13,704 bases of DNA, from the NCBI GenBank assembly GCA_029265255.1, contig JAJUJQ010000024.1, positions 1 to 13,704 of the forward strand. Direction: 5' to 3'. This document shows positions 1-7,915 of this stretch, piece by piece. Origin of the DNA: Spirochaetota bacterium (GTDB taxonomy: Bacteria; Spirochaetota; Spirochaetia; Treponematales; Rectinemataceae). The notes beneath the pieces are model-generated. The model saw only the letters and a list, made by a program, of their open reading frames with translations, made no database searches and was not told where the DNA came from. Made by a program: the position numbers and the translations under genes. Each line of letters begins with the position of its first letter. The first letter of the stretch is position 1.

Positions 1-410
1 AGGGGGTCGATGGAGCCATGGCCCGCGTAAAAGAGAAAGAGCGAGTCTTCCGGCTTGAGCTCGTTTACAAGGCTTTCGAACAGCCGCATGACGCGGTCTC
101 TGGTCGCCTGTTCGTTGTAGAGGGTGTAGACCCTGTCGATAAAGTAGCGGCTCTCGAGCACGCCGCGGATACGCTCCGCGTCGCGCACCGCGTTCTTGAG
201 GGGTGGCCATTCCTTGTAGCGGTCGATGGCGATGAAAACGGCGTATTGCTTACCAATTGAATCGGAGCCAACAATCGGCGCCGCGGCGACACTAAGGCCG
301 CGGCCCGTGTCTTGCGAAAAGGCCGCCGGAACACAGACCATCGCAAAGAGCGACGCGAAGAGGCCGCACAGGAGTGAAGACACCATGCGACGCCTTGTAA
401 TGGCAGGCAT
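1..410 (-). CDS. Secreted caspase-like (peptidase C14 fold) protein, 3' part outside window
   Basis: The first 136 codons are visible; the gene continues past the left edge. Residues 1-32 form a signal peptide: a basic start with several Arg, a hydrophobic stretch (SSLLCGLFASLFAMVCVPAA) and a likely cleavage after AFS. After a short linker, residues 56-136 read as the start of a caspase p20-like domain: YAVFIAIDRY (first beta strand), then LKNAVRDAERI, which matches the family's pattern of a conserved DA before the first helix, then a strand ending in LFLFYAGHG. The His of that GHG (residue 131) sits where the caspase catalytic His lies. The catalytic Cys would be beyond the window, so peptidase activity cannot be judged. 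The start at 410 has a GGAGGG ribosome site 7 bases upstream and a sigma70-like promoter further up. Export implies a periplasmic or surface role. Many bacterial caspase-like proteins are multidomain; the rest of this one is unseen. Confidence 0.8.
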   Translation of the reverse strand, partial: MPAITRRRMVSSLLCGLFASLFAMVCVPAAFSQDTGRGLSVAAAPIVGSDSIGKQYAVFIAIDRYKEWPPLKNAVRDAERIRGVLESRYFIDRVYTLYNEQATRDRVMRLFESLVNELKPEDSLFLFYAGHGSIDP

Positions 411-465
411 TCTTACCCTCCGACCGTCTGGTGTTTTTTCTATTCATTATGACACGAGCGTTTTT

Positions 466-495
466 ATTATCATTCTGGACGAATGAAATTGTCAA
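466..495 (-). promoter_or_regulatory. Sigma70-type promoter of the caspase-like gene
   Basis: On the minus strand a perfect TTGACA (495-490) is followed after 18 bases by GATAAT (471-466), which is 5 of 6 matches to TATAAT. Transcription would begin about 50 bases before the ATG at 410. The surrounding stretch is clearly richer in A/T than the genes. It makes the caspase-like gene an independent unit, downstream of the pheT terminator. Confidence 0.65.
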
Positions 496-524
496 GCAAA
501 GCTTGGTATCACTGTCAGAAAATC

Positions 525-550
525 ACAAGGCCCCCTCGTGGGGGCCTTGT
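525..550 (-). terminator. Hairpin terminator after pheT
   Basis: A perfect 11-base-pair inverted repeat (ACAAGGCCCCC at 525-535 and its complement at 540-550) with a 4-base loop starts one base after the pheT stop codon. Read on the minus strand the stem is followed by GATTTTC, a short and imperfect T tract. Position and stem strength make it the likely end of the pheST transcript, separating it from the caspase-like gene. Confidence 0.85.
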
Positions 551-551
551 C

Positions 552-2267
552 TCACTCCATTAGCGTCTCAAGGTCGAGCTCGCCGGCCGCGCAGGGCATC
601 GTGATACCGAAAGCTTCGAGGACGGCAGGATGCATTTCACCAAAAATGCCGGCGCGCTGTCCGCGCACTATCACTTCCACTTGCCTGCCTGGTACAAAGC
701 GTGGGTCCGAGGATTCACGTACGCGGTACTCATGGCCAAGGAAGTACAGGAGGGCCGCCACATGCGAGGCAAGCTCGTTGTAATCCGCCGCCGCGTGGCT
801 CGTAAGGAATCCGAGATACTGCCGAGTCACCACGCCGTAGTTCGCCTGCGGGTCCTTGATGGCAACCTTTCCTGCCTCGAAAGTCCGGTGCGGATAGGAG
901 GCCTTTGCAGAGACGCGTTCCGTCAACAACAGACTAGGTAGCGGCGAATTGCGCAGGTACTCATAGTTCTCGGTCATGGGGTTGGCGATCTTGACCAGCA
1001 ACGCGGGGTGTATCTGCATGTTCTCGGCAAAATCCTTGCCTGAGCCGAGATAGTTATAGATCATTTCCTGATAGCCAAGGCCAACCATGAGCGTTTTCAC
1101 CTTTCGCGAAAAGCGCTCTATAGGCGTAAGCCTGCCTATCGTAAAGTCGTGCGGGCGTTCAGGCGGGAAATTGCCCAGGCCATGGCCGATCATGAGGTCT
1201 TCGATGATATCGACCGGATGCAGAAAATCATTGCGATATTCAGGAGGGGCTACCTTGATACGGACACCATCTTCCGAATAGGCGCAGAGCCCCATGCGCT
1301 GCAGCGAGGCAAGCGCGTCCTGGATGTCGAGTGAAGAGCCCAGCAAGCGGTTTGCCTCTTCCAGCGTCACGGACACTTCTTCCTGGAAGTACCATGGGAA
1401 GACAACAGATGTGCCGAAAGGCGTATCGTATTCATAATCGACCTGGACATTCCGTATCTCGAATCCCATGTCCGCCAGATCGCAAGCCATAATGGAGGCG
1501 GACAGCGCGACCGAGGGATAGTCGCTGCCGGTCACCTCGATAAAGACCTCCGTATCCCCCACCTGAACGGCGCCCAGGTCGGCGCTGTTGATGATGGGCG
1601 GATAGGAAAGCACCCTGCCCTTCGCATCGGTCAGTAATGGGTGGATCGGCTGCCCCTTCAGAATGGACGCGTACTCAATCCCCTTAGGGTGTTCTTCCAG
1701 AATCTGATTCAGCGTCATTGTCCTGGTTTCCTGGAGCGGCACAAAGGAGACCTTGTCCGGATCGACACCATGGTAGCGCACCGGCCACTCGATCAGCGCG
1801 ATGCGATAGATGCCGATGGACACCCCCTTGCGCTTGCGGCCGAAGTTCCAGGCGAGCTTTTCCTGCGTCTGGATCATGTCTCGCAGCAGTGCGTCGGAAA
1901 TAGCGGGGCCCTTGGCGACAAAGCCCGCCAGCCATGGACGCACCTGCCGCACCGACTTCTCGACTACCACCCGGTAGGGCGCTTCTTGTGTCTTGCGGCG
2001 CGAGGCGAAAAACGGATAAGAAGGAACCTTGCCGGTCCGATAGATGAAGAGCTGCCGCGCTAAGCCCGCGGTAGTCCAGAGGTCCGGCCGGTTTGTGTCA
2101 TTGAGCTCGATTTTGATGACGCGATCGGGCCCCGGGGGCACCGACGTGTCCCACTCGTCGAGCTCCGCCTTGGCAACGGTCAGGTCCTGCTCGAATGTTT
2201 CTTTGTCATTCCATGTATGTCCGGCAAGCTGAAAGAACAGCGCTTCGTTTACTTCAATTTTCGGCAT
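552..2267 (-). CDS. pheT: Phenylalanine--tRNA ligase beta subunit, archaeal/spirochaete type
   Basis: This is the beta subunit of the PheRS heterotetramer that charges tRNA-Phe with phenylalanine in the cytoplasm. At 571 residues it is the short archaeal/eukaryotic-like form: the N-terminal tRNA-binding fold and the C-terminal anticodon-binding domain of the roughly 800-residue bacterial protein are absent. Visible blocks are an N-terminal B1 region with ELNDTNRPDLW (residues 54-64), a B3/B4 editing domain at about 90-290 (GAVQVGDTEVFIEVTG at 232-247), a B5 domain at about 298-375 with VAPPEYRNDFLHPVDIIED (339-357), and a catalytic-core-like C-terminal domain from about 380 (PIERFSRKVKTLMVGLGYQE). 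It starts 15 bases after the pheS stop with GGAG 7 bases before the ATG, so the two are co-transcribed. A hairpin follows the stop immediately. Identification is secure; the archaeal-type assignment rests on length, domain content and motif wording. Confidence 0.95.
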   Translation of the reverse strand: MPKIEVNEALFFQLAGHTWNDKETFEQDLTVAKAELDEWDTSVPPGPDRVIKIELNDTNRPDLWTTAGLARQLFIYRTGKVPSYPFFASRRKTQEAPYRVVVEKSVRQVRPWLAGFVAKGPAISDALLRDMIQTQEKLAWNFGRKRKGVSIGIYRIALIEWPVRYHGVDPDKVSFVPLQETRTMTLNQILEEHPKGIEYASILKGQPIHPLLTDAKGRVLSYPPIINSADLGAVQVGDTEVFIEVTGSDYPSVALSASIMACDLADMGFEIRNVQVDYEYDTPFGTSVVFPWYFQEEVSVTLEEANRLLGSSLDIQDALASLQRMGLCAYSEDGVRIKVAPPEYRNDFLHPVDIIEDLMIGHGLGNFPPERPHDFTIGRLTPIERFSRKVKTLMVGLGYQEMIYNYLGSGKDFAENMQIHPALLVKIANPMTENYEYLRNSPLPSLLLTERVSAKASYPHRTFEAGKVAIKDPQANYGVVTRQYLGFLTSHAAADYNELASHVAALLYFLGHEYRVRESSDPRFVPGRQVEVIVRGQRAGIFGEMHPAVLEAFGITMPCAAGELDLETLME

Positions 2268-2282
2268 GATACTTCTCCGCGC

Positions 2283-3842
2283 TCACTGGATTCGATATTG
2301 CGCGCGCCGCAGGCGCACGTTCTCGAGGTCATAGCTGAACAGCTCCCTGAGGTCGTTGAGCCCCAGCGCCATCAGCGCCATGCGGTCAATGCCGATTCCC
2401 CATGCGAGTACCGGCACGTCGACACCCAGCGATTGTGTGACTTCGGGCCGGAAAATACCCGAGCCGCCCAGCTCGAACCAGCCCAGCACCGGATGCTTGA
2501 TGTGCACTTCAATCGAGGGCTCTGTAAAGGGGAAGTATCCTGGGACATACTTCACTTCCTTCGCGCCCGCCACCTCGACGGCGAACATTTCCAAAAAACC
2601 GAGCAGGGTGCGGAGATTCACATCCTTGCCGAGCACGATCCCCTCGGTCTGGTAGAAGTCCGACAGATGGGTCGCGTCAACACGGTCATACCGGAAGCAC
2701 CGCACGATACCGAAATACTTGCCGGGGATCTTTGCCTTCGGAAGCTGGCGCGCCGACAGTACCGTCCCCTGACTTCGCAGGATGAGCCTTCGGGTAAAAT
2801 CGCGGTCGAACGTGTAGTTCCAGCCGCGGCTTCCCGTGTCGCCGCCATGCTCGTGCGCGGCGGCGACGCGCGACAGATAGGGTTCCTCGATGTACGCGGC
2901 GTGTGTAGGCTCATCGAGGTAGTACACATCATGAATATCACGAGCGGAATGGAACTGCGGCATAAAGAGCGCGTCGGAATTCCAGAACTCGGTTTCGACC
3001 ATGTTGCCGTCGAATTCCTCGAACCCCAGGGAAACCAGCTTGTCCTTGACACTGTCCAGAAATTCGACATAGGGGTTTCTGCGGCCGGGGATTACCCGCG
3101 CGGGCGGTACCTGGACGTTGTAGGGTCTGAAGGCTCGCTGTTTCCAGCCTCCCTTTTCGAGCATCTCCGGGGTAATGGCCCCGAGCTCCTCACCCGTCAG
3201 GCCCAGCGCTTCGATCGCCGCGCGATATTCCACGGCTTTTTCGGTCAGCCTGAATCGGGTCACCGAGCGTTCCGCGATGCGGAAAGGAACATCCTGGGAT
3301 CCTCGCTTCTTGGCGATCTGGCTTATGATACCGCGCCTGGCATCGTCCAGGTCGCGATCGGGAAGGGCGCCTCCCGAAGCCTTTGCCTCGCCCAGCAGCG
3401 CTTCGATTGCAATAATCCTGGGAGGCCGCGCAGGCGACTTCAGCGCCGCCTTCTTGTCATGGTCCAGGGCGCAAACGCCTTCGCGGGACAGTGCCCCAAA
3501 GGCAGAGCCGACAGTCTTCTGGTCAAATCCCAGCGCTGCCGCGATCTCCGGCAAGGTCATCGGTCCGCGCTGCTCGAGCAGCGTCATGATGCGCGCTTCA
3601 GGAACCCCCCGCGTAAGCCATTCTTCGCCAAGCGGCGTAAGCTCGTACCAGAGTTCCGTATCGCGGGATGCTTCCTCAAGCACCCCTTTGGCGGTTAGCC
3701 AGGAAAACGCCTGATTTTCCTGCCCCTCTTTGAAACCTAGCTCTGTGCGGACCCGATCGCCATCGATGAGGTCTCCAGTTCCGTAAGCCAGAATGATTTT
3801 CACTTCCAGCGGATGAAGTGCACGTACCGCGCTTTGATCCAT
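2283..3842 (-). CDS. pheS: Phenylalanine--tRNA ligase alpha subunit, archaeal/spirochaete type
   Basis: This is the catalytic alpha subunit of PheRS, activating phenylalanine with ATP and transferring it to tRNA-Phe. At 519 residues it is much longer than the usual bacterial PheS (about 340). The first 240 or so residues hold winged-helix-like repeats (for example RIMTLLEQRGPMTLPEIAAAL at 84-104) as in archaeal and eukaryotic enzymes. The class II catalytic domain follows: a motif 1 region at about 257-276, FWNSDALFMPQFHSARD (287-303), motif 2 at about 378-401 with DATHLSDFYQTEG, the substrate pocket stretch FPFTEPSIEV (437-446), and motif 3 GIGIDRMAL (482-490). The DATHL..FYQ.EG wording is typical of the archaeal type. 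The ATG at 3842 has AGGA-type ribosome sites upstream. pheT follows after 15 bases; the upstream PEP-binding gene ends 54 bases before it. Confidence 0.95.
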   Translation of the reverse strand: MDQSAVRALHPLEVKIILAYGTGDLIDGDRVRTELGFKEGQENQAFSWLTAKGVLEEASRDTELWYELTPLGEEWLTRGVPEARIMTLLEQRGPMTLPEIAAALGFDQKTVGSAFGALSREGVCALDHDKKAALKSPARPPRIIAIEALLGEAKASGGALPDRDLDDARRGIISQIAKKRGSQDVPFRIAERSVTRFRLTEKAVEYRAAIEALGLTGEELGAITPEMLEKGGWKQRAFRPYNVQVPPARVIPGRRNPYVEFLDSVKDKLVSLGFEEFDGNMVETEFWNSDALFMPQFHSARDIHDVYYLDEPTHAAYIEEPYLSRVAAAHEHGGDTGSRGWNYTFDRDFTRRLILRSQGTVLSARQLPKAKIPGKYFGIVRCFRYDRVDATHLSDFYQTEGIVLGKDVNLRTLLGFLEMFAVEVAGAKEVKYVPGYFPFTEPSIEVHIKHPVLGWFELGGSGIFRPEVTQSLGVDVPVLAWGIGIDRMALMALGLNDLRELFSYDLENVRLRRAQYRIQ

Positions 3843-3870
3843 GATGCTGTCCTGCCTTCCTGTTTCGATG

Positions 3871-3900
3871 AGTATTGCCCTAAATCATGCGGATGGTCAA
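3871..3900 (-). promoter_or_regulatory. Possible internal promoter of pheST
   Basis: On the minus strand TTGACC (3900-3895, 5 of 6 to consensus), overlapping the stop codon of the upstream gene, is followed after 18 bases by AATACT (3876-3871, 4 of 6). It would give a leader of about 20 bases before pheS. The -10 is mediocre, so pheST may also, or only, be read from upstream. Confidence 0.35.
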
Positions 3901-6875
3901 CGGTCGGGCAGCGGCGGTTTCAATATCGCGCCGATACCAGAACGGCCGTCGAATCGCATATCCAAGGGGCTTTCCAGTTCGGTCAATGCACAGTGTCTGG
4001 TACGCTCCCGTACGGGCATGCCGTAGAGCCATTCCCAGTCGATGGAGTCGCTGTCCTGTCCATGCGTTATCTTCATGTATTTAATCCGCATGCTGGTCAG
4101 ATTATGGAAAAAATGAGAGCCCTGCGAACTTTCAACCACAAAATCCGGTAAATCCACCTCTGCGATGGCCGCGGCCCGCGAGATCTGGGAAAAGGAAACC
4201 GGCACTCCAAGCCAGCGATCTCGTGTGCCCCAACGCCCCGGCCCCACAAGGAGATAGCTGAAGTGCTCGCGTCGCGCGATCTCATCCAGCATTTCGATTT
4301 CAGCGGCGATCTCCACCGTGTCAGCGCGCGTGAAGGTACGAGGGTCTACCCAGACGATGTGCTTGATTGTCAGGTCACGGCCGTTACCCATGCAGTTTTT
4401 CGACCGCAGGAAGCACTCATCGCGCTGGATTGCCTCAAGATCGATTTCGACGCGGTCCTCGATATGGATGAGCGGCTTGAGCTGGAGCAGATAGAGCACC
4501 GGCTCGCTTCGCTCCGCGTCGAAGTTCAGGGCATACTCGATCTCGACCGGTGTGCCCATGGAACGGGTCGCGATATCAAGCACCATGGCGATAGCCTCGG
4601 CGAAGGGGAACGCGTCGTACTTGAGGATGTTCGCGAAATTGACAATCCGCTGACCTCGCGAAGAGATGCCAGGCACAAAGCGCTGGTCGGCTGGGTCCCA
4701 GGTAGAGACCATGAGCGGGAAGCGGCGGTCTTTCTCAGCTCCTTGCACCGGCACTTCGGCCAGGCTCGCCATCTCTCCCAGGAGAAGGTCGGGCGTAACG
4801 TTCGCGAGATCAAGCGCGTGGAAATACCGCTGGGTACTCTCCAAGGCATGCTCGGGAGAAAGAATGTCAAGCTTGGGATAGCGCGGGCAGAACCTGAACG
4901 AGGAACCTCCTCCCACCACATAGGTTCCCAACCCTATGGCTGAAAGGCAGAGCCCATCCTCCGGCTTGACATATGACACCGGGTAATAGTTGTAGGACTG
5001 TGCGACACCGGAGATGTGAGGATAGAAATACTGGCCATGGTGACTCCCCACGAGCTCCTGAATCACGACCGCCATGCGCTCTTCTTCCAGATTGTAGTGC
5101 GCCGCCTCAAAGTACGCCCGCGATTCGCGGCTGAAGAGGCTGGCGTAGATGAGCCGCACCGCCGTGCAAAGCTGGTCAAGGCGCACGTTCAGATCCGGGT
5201 GATTGTTGGGGAGAATATAGGTATCGTAGATGCCCGAAAACGGCACCATGAGCATGTCTTCGAAGAGCCCGCTCGAGCGCACGGCGAGCGGTTTTGTACT
5301 GACCGATAGAAAGCGGCGCAGCCGGTCCACCAGCCCCTGCGACAGCGGCTTCTGGACGAACACCTGCCGCACACTGGGGGCGCTGTCCTGATAGTAGGCC
5401 CAGTTCCACAGGCCATTTGATTCCAGAAAACGCTCGAACTCGTCGATCCCGATAAAGACCGTGTTCGGCATAGAAATGCGAATACCGCTCAAATACAGCG
5501 AAAAATCCAGATTTTCCAGCAGGGAGTGGATAAAAATGAGGCCCCGTCCCTTGCCGCCTACCGACCCGTCGGCGAGCCGGCACAGGTATCGCGGGTAGTT
5601 CGCCACCTGTGGATCAAAATATGGAATCATGCCCCGCGAGCGGGTGTTGCGTATCTGCTCCACCAGTCGCACGATAAACTGCCGCATTTCCGCGGGCGAG
5701 GAAAAATCCGTAGTCCGGTAAGGCTTGAGGATCTTTGCCATCTGGATTTCGCCACGCGCCATCAGCCACGCAGAAAAGTGGTTGTGGTCGGCATGGTAAA
5801 GGAGACTCTCGAGCGGAATATCGTTAAGCCGCTGCACAAACTCGTCCATGTTCCGCGCCCTGGCAATTTCCTTTCCCTCAGGAGTACGGAACACAAAGTT
5901 GCCGAATCCAAGGTTGGTCTGCAGGAATGTTGCGAGTTCCATCTCCAGCGATTCGGAATTCTTGTCAATAAAAAACGCCCCTTCCGCGTTGGCTTTTTCG
6001 CGGATGTTCGGCTCGCTCGACTGGATGAGGATGGGCAGATCCGGCAACTGGTCTTTGGCAAACCGCACAAAATCGAACCCCGCGTTTTCGTCGCAGGCGC
6101 CATTCCGGTTAAAGCGGATATCGGTGATGATGGTCAATAGATAGGGCTTGTAGGTCTCGAAAATAGAGAGTGCTTCCTCATATGTTGATGCCACGAGAAT
6201 CTTGGGCCGGGCACGGATACTCATCAGTTTATAGGTCTCGGTAATGTGCTCCTCTTCGATAAGATTCTGCGTCTGCTTGAGCACGACCTTGTAGAGCACC
6301 GGCAGATAGCGCGAATAATAGCGGATGGAATCCTCAATAAGGAGGATGACGCGCACTTCGCAGGCGCGGGTATCCGCCTCGACATTCCGCCAGTCCTCGA
6401 TGTATTTGATCATTCCCACAAACAGTTTCGAATAGCCGTTCCAGACGAATACGCGGTTAAAGGCAGAAAGCTCGGGCCGGCTCATGTCGAGCATGGCAAG
6501 GCTCGAATTGTTGGTCACCATGAGCAGCAAGGGGATGTCCGGCCAGATACGCCGCATGGTCGTGCCGAGCCGCAGCGGCATATCAAAGTCGAGGCTGGCC
6601 ATGATAATCACCAGGTCGAACTTGCCCTCGCGGAACAGGTCCAGCGCGGATTCCTCGGTATACGCGCAGGTAACGCGCGGAATGGTGTTGAGGTTGAGCT
6701 TGAAGTATTCGCCATAAATTTGCTCGGTGAGCACTCCATCTGACTCGACCACGAAAGAATCGTACAGACTGCCTACCAGAAGCACCTCACGCACGCGGTC
6801 GCGCATGAGGTCGTGATAGATGTTGCGCTCGCGGCGCTGACGGTCATAGGCGGTTACCAGTTCGTCAAAATACAT
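3897..6875 (-). CDS. Receiver-like/PEP-pyruvate-binding (PPDK_N) domain protein
   Basis: This is a 992-residue soluble protein of a family often labelled PEP synthase or PPDK-like, whose function is not established. Residues 30-165 look like a degenerate receiver: GS stands where the acidic pair belongs and no Asp is at the phosphorylation position. Residues 175-320 are a better receiver with the acidic pair E181-D182, candidate phosphoacceptor D252 (IITDIRF), S286/S287 and K305 (FIDKNS). From about 435 comes the ATP-grasp half of PEP synthase/pyruvate phosphate dikinase: GGKGRGL (440-446), [10 protein letters not shown] (531-540), [17 protein letters not shown] (777-784) and LQLKPL (797-802). 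The swivelling phospho-His domain and the PEP-binding barrel of true PEP synthases are missing, so full PEP synthesis is unlikely. A C-terminal region (about 870-940) has [13 protein letters not shown] and [10 protein letters not shown]. The start lacks a clear ribosome site. It sits upstream of pheST and divergent from aroF. Confidence 0.85.
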   Translation of the reverse strand: MYFDELVTAYDRQRRERNIYHDLMRDRVREVLLVGSLYDSFVVESDGVLTEQIYGEYFKLNLNTIPRVTCAYTEESALDLFREGKFDLVIIMASLDFDMPLRLGTTMRRIWPDIPLLLMVTNNSSLAMLDMSRPELSAFNRVFVWNGYSKLFVGMIKYIEDWRNVEADTRACEVRVILLIEDSIRYYSRYLPVLYKVVLKQTQNLIEEEHITETYKLMSIRARPKILVASTYEEALSIFETYKPYLLTIITDIRFNRNGACDENAGFDFVRFAKDQLPDLPILIQSSEPNIREKANAEGAFFIDKNSESLEMELATFLQTNLGFGNFVFRTPEGKEIARARNMDEFVQRLNDIPLESLLYHADHNHFSAWLMARGEIQMAKILKPYRTTDFSSPAEMRQFIVRLVEQIRNTRSRGMIPYFDPQVANYPRYLCRLADGSVGGKGRGLIFIHSLLENLDFSLYLSGIRISMPNTVFIGIDEFERFLESNGLWNWAYYQDSAPSVRQVFVQKPLSQGLVDRLRRFLSVSTKPLAVRSSGLFEDMLMVPFSGIYDTYILPNNHPDLNVRLDQLCTAVRLIYASLFSRESRAYFEAAHYNLEEERMAVVIQELVGSHHGQYFYPHISGVAQSYNYYPVSYVKPEDGLCLSAIGLGTYVVGGGSSFRFCPRYPKLDILSPEHALESTQRYFHALDLANVTPDLLLGEMASLAEVPVQGAEKDRRFPLMVSTWDPADQRFVPGISSRGQRIVNFANILKYDAFPFAEAIAMVLDIATRSMGTPVEIEYALNFDAERSEPVLYLLQLKPLIHIEDRVEIDLEAIQRDECFLRSKNCMGNGRDLTIKHIVWVDPRTFTRADTVEIAAEIEMLDEIARREHFSYLLVGPGRWGTRDRWLGVPVSFSQISRAAAIAEVDLPDFVVESSQGSHFFHNLTSMRIKYMKITHGQDSDSIDWEWLYGMPVRERTRHCALTELESPLDMRFDGRSGIGAILKPPLPDR

Positions 6876-6923
6876 GCTGTCAGTGTACTCGATTTTTATG
6901 CAGAAAAAAAGGAATGCGCGAAC

Positions 6924-6952
6924 TTGACGGCGTTTCTACGCGAAAGTATGAT
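6924..6952 (+). promoter_or_regulatory. Sigma70-type promoter of the aro operon
   Basis: TTGACG (6924-6929, 5 of 6) and TATGAT (6947-6952, 5 of 6) are separated by the ideal 17 bases. Transcription would start near 6959, about 37 bases before the aroF GTG. The leader is too short for a classical attenuator or T-box, so control would have to act at this promoter. The -10 box covers the in-frame ATG at 6948, which argues against that ATG as a start of aroF. Confidence 0.7.
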
Positions 6953-6983
6953 TCTCGGAACCGGCCGCCCGGCGGTCGGCCGC

Positions 6984-6990
6984 AAGGAGG
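6984..6990 (+). promoter_or_regulatory. Shine-Dalgarno that fixes the aroF GTG start
   Basis: AAGGAGG lies 5 bases before the GTG at 6996. It is the only strong ribosome site in this reading frame upstream of the conserved DAHP synthase sequence. It makes GTG the start in preference to the in-frame ATGs at 6813 and 6948. Confidence 0.85.
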
Positions 6991-6995
6991 CTTCT

Positions 6996-7901
6996 GTGAT
7001 CAAGAATCTTCGCCTGGCAGCCAAATCGGCGGAATTGCAGAAATCGATCATCAAAGTCGGCGAAGTGGAAATCGGCAAGGAACTGGTTGTGATTGCCGGT
7101 CCCTGTTCTGTGGAAAACGAGCGCCAGACGGTCGAAACCGCGATCGCGGTAAAAAAAGCGGGCGCGCACATGCTTCGGGGAGGCGCTTTCAAGCCCAGAA
7201 CCTCTCCCTATGCCTTCCAGGGCCTTGGGCTGAAAGGCCTCAAGATTCTCGACAAGGCCCGCCGTGAGACCGGCTTGCCCGTGGTTACCGAAGTCGTCGA
7301 CACGCGCGATGTGTCGTGGGTCGGCGAGTACGCCGACGTGCTTCAGATCGGAGCCCGCAATATGCAAAATTTTTCGCTGCTGCGCGAAGTCGGCAAATCG
7401 GGCAAACCGATCCTCCTCAAACGGAGCATGTACGCGACGCTCGAAGAATGGCTGAATTGCGCTGAATACATCCTGGCCGAGGGGAACCCTAATATCATTC
7501 TCTGCGAGCGGGGAATCAGAACCTTCGAAACCTATACCCGCAACACCCTCGATCTTTCCATGATCCCTGCCATCCATGAGGAGAGCCACTTGCCAGTCTT
7601 TATCGATCCATCCCATGGAACCGGTATCCTTTCAATGATCGAGCCGATGAGCCTTGCCGCGCTGATAGCCGGTGCCGACGGCCTCGAGATCGAAGTGCAT
7701 ATCGATCCCGCGACGGCGCTGAGCGACAAAGACCAGCAGCTCAATGTCCCCATGTTCATCTCCCTTATGGAAAAGCTCCGCAGGCTCCAAGAATTCAAGA
7801 AATCGCTGTTGCAAGACGGTATCTCGGAGGCGGAAGACGCCCAGCACCATACAGAAGCGCGCGCAGCCCAGGGATTCTCCTTCGCCGATGCGGTCGACTG
7901 A
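6996..7901 (+). CDS. aroF: 3-deoxy-7-phosphoheptulonate (DAHP) synthase, AroA-I-beta type
   Basis: It condenses phosphoenolpyruvate with erythrose 4-phosphate, the first step of the shikimate pathway. With the GTG start it has 301 residues, essentially one TIM barrel of the KDO8P-synthase-like (I-beta) class. Motifs are VIAGPCSVE (32-40, metal-ligand C37), [16 protein letters not shown] (61-76), [10 protein letters not shown] (117-126), [13 protein letters not shown] (140-152), FIDPSHGTG (202-210, metal-ligand H207), EIEVH (231-235) and ALSDKDQQL (241-249, D244). KPRTSP and IGARNMQNF favour DAHP over KDO8P synthase. Only about 28 residues precede the barrel, so neither the ACT-like regulatory domain of Thermotoga nor the chorismate mutase domain of Bacillus enzymes is present. 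The last 35 or so residues are a polar tail. It is the first gene of the operon; aroB follows after 14 bases. The true start is downstream of the open frame's first ATG (6813), which lies antisense within the divergent gene. Confidence 0.93.
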   Translation: MIKNLRLAAKSAELQKSIIKVGEVEIGKELVVIAGPCSVENERQTVETAIAVKKAGAHMLRGGAFKPRTSPYAFQGLGLKGLKILDKARRETGLPVVTEVVDTRDVSWVGEYADVLQIGARNMQNFSLLREVGKSGKPILLKRSMYATLEEWLNCAEYILAEGNPNIILCERGIRTFETYTRNTLDLSMIPAIHEESHLPVFIDPSHGTGILSMIEPMSLAALIAGADGLEIEVHIDPATALSDKDQQLNVPMFISLMEKLRRLQEFKKSLLQDGISEAEDAQHHTEARAAQGFSFADAVD

Positions 7902-7915
7902 GCGCGAGGCCTTGT

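Noticed and set aside
292..495. Minus-strand open frame of 67 codons over the start of the caspase-like gene
   Set aside because: It begins at the -35 region and runs in a different frame from the signal-peptide/caspase sequence; no ribosome site or domain.
2217..3698. Long plus-strand open frame (493 codons) opposite pheS
   Set aside because: It runs antisense across the complete, motif-rich pheS gene, has no recognisable domain and looks like a codon-bias shadow.
4263..4943. Plus-strand open frame of 226 codons opposite the PEP-binding gene
   Set aside because: It lies within the conserved minus-strand domain region, with low-complexity composition and no motif; treated as a shadow.
6813..6995. 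N-terminal extension of the DAHP synthase frame to ATG 6813 or 6948
   Set aside because: The first part is antisense to the start of the divergent gene, ATG 6948 lies inside the -10 box, and AAGGAGG fits the GTG at 6996.
6953..6995. Leader peptide, attenuator or T-box ahead of the aromatic operon
   Set aside because: The leader from the predicted start site is only about 37 bases, with no Phe/Tyr-rich small frame or terminator hairpin.
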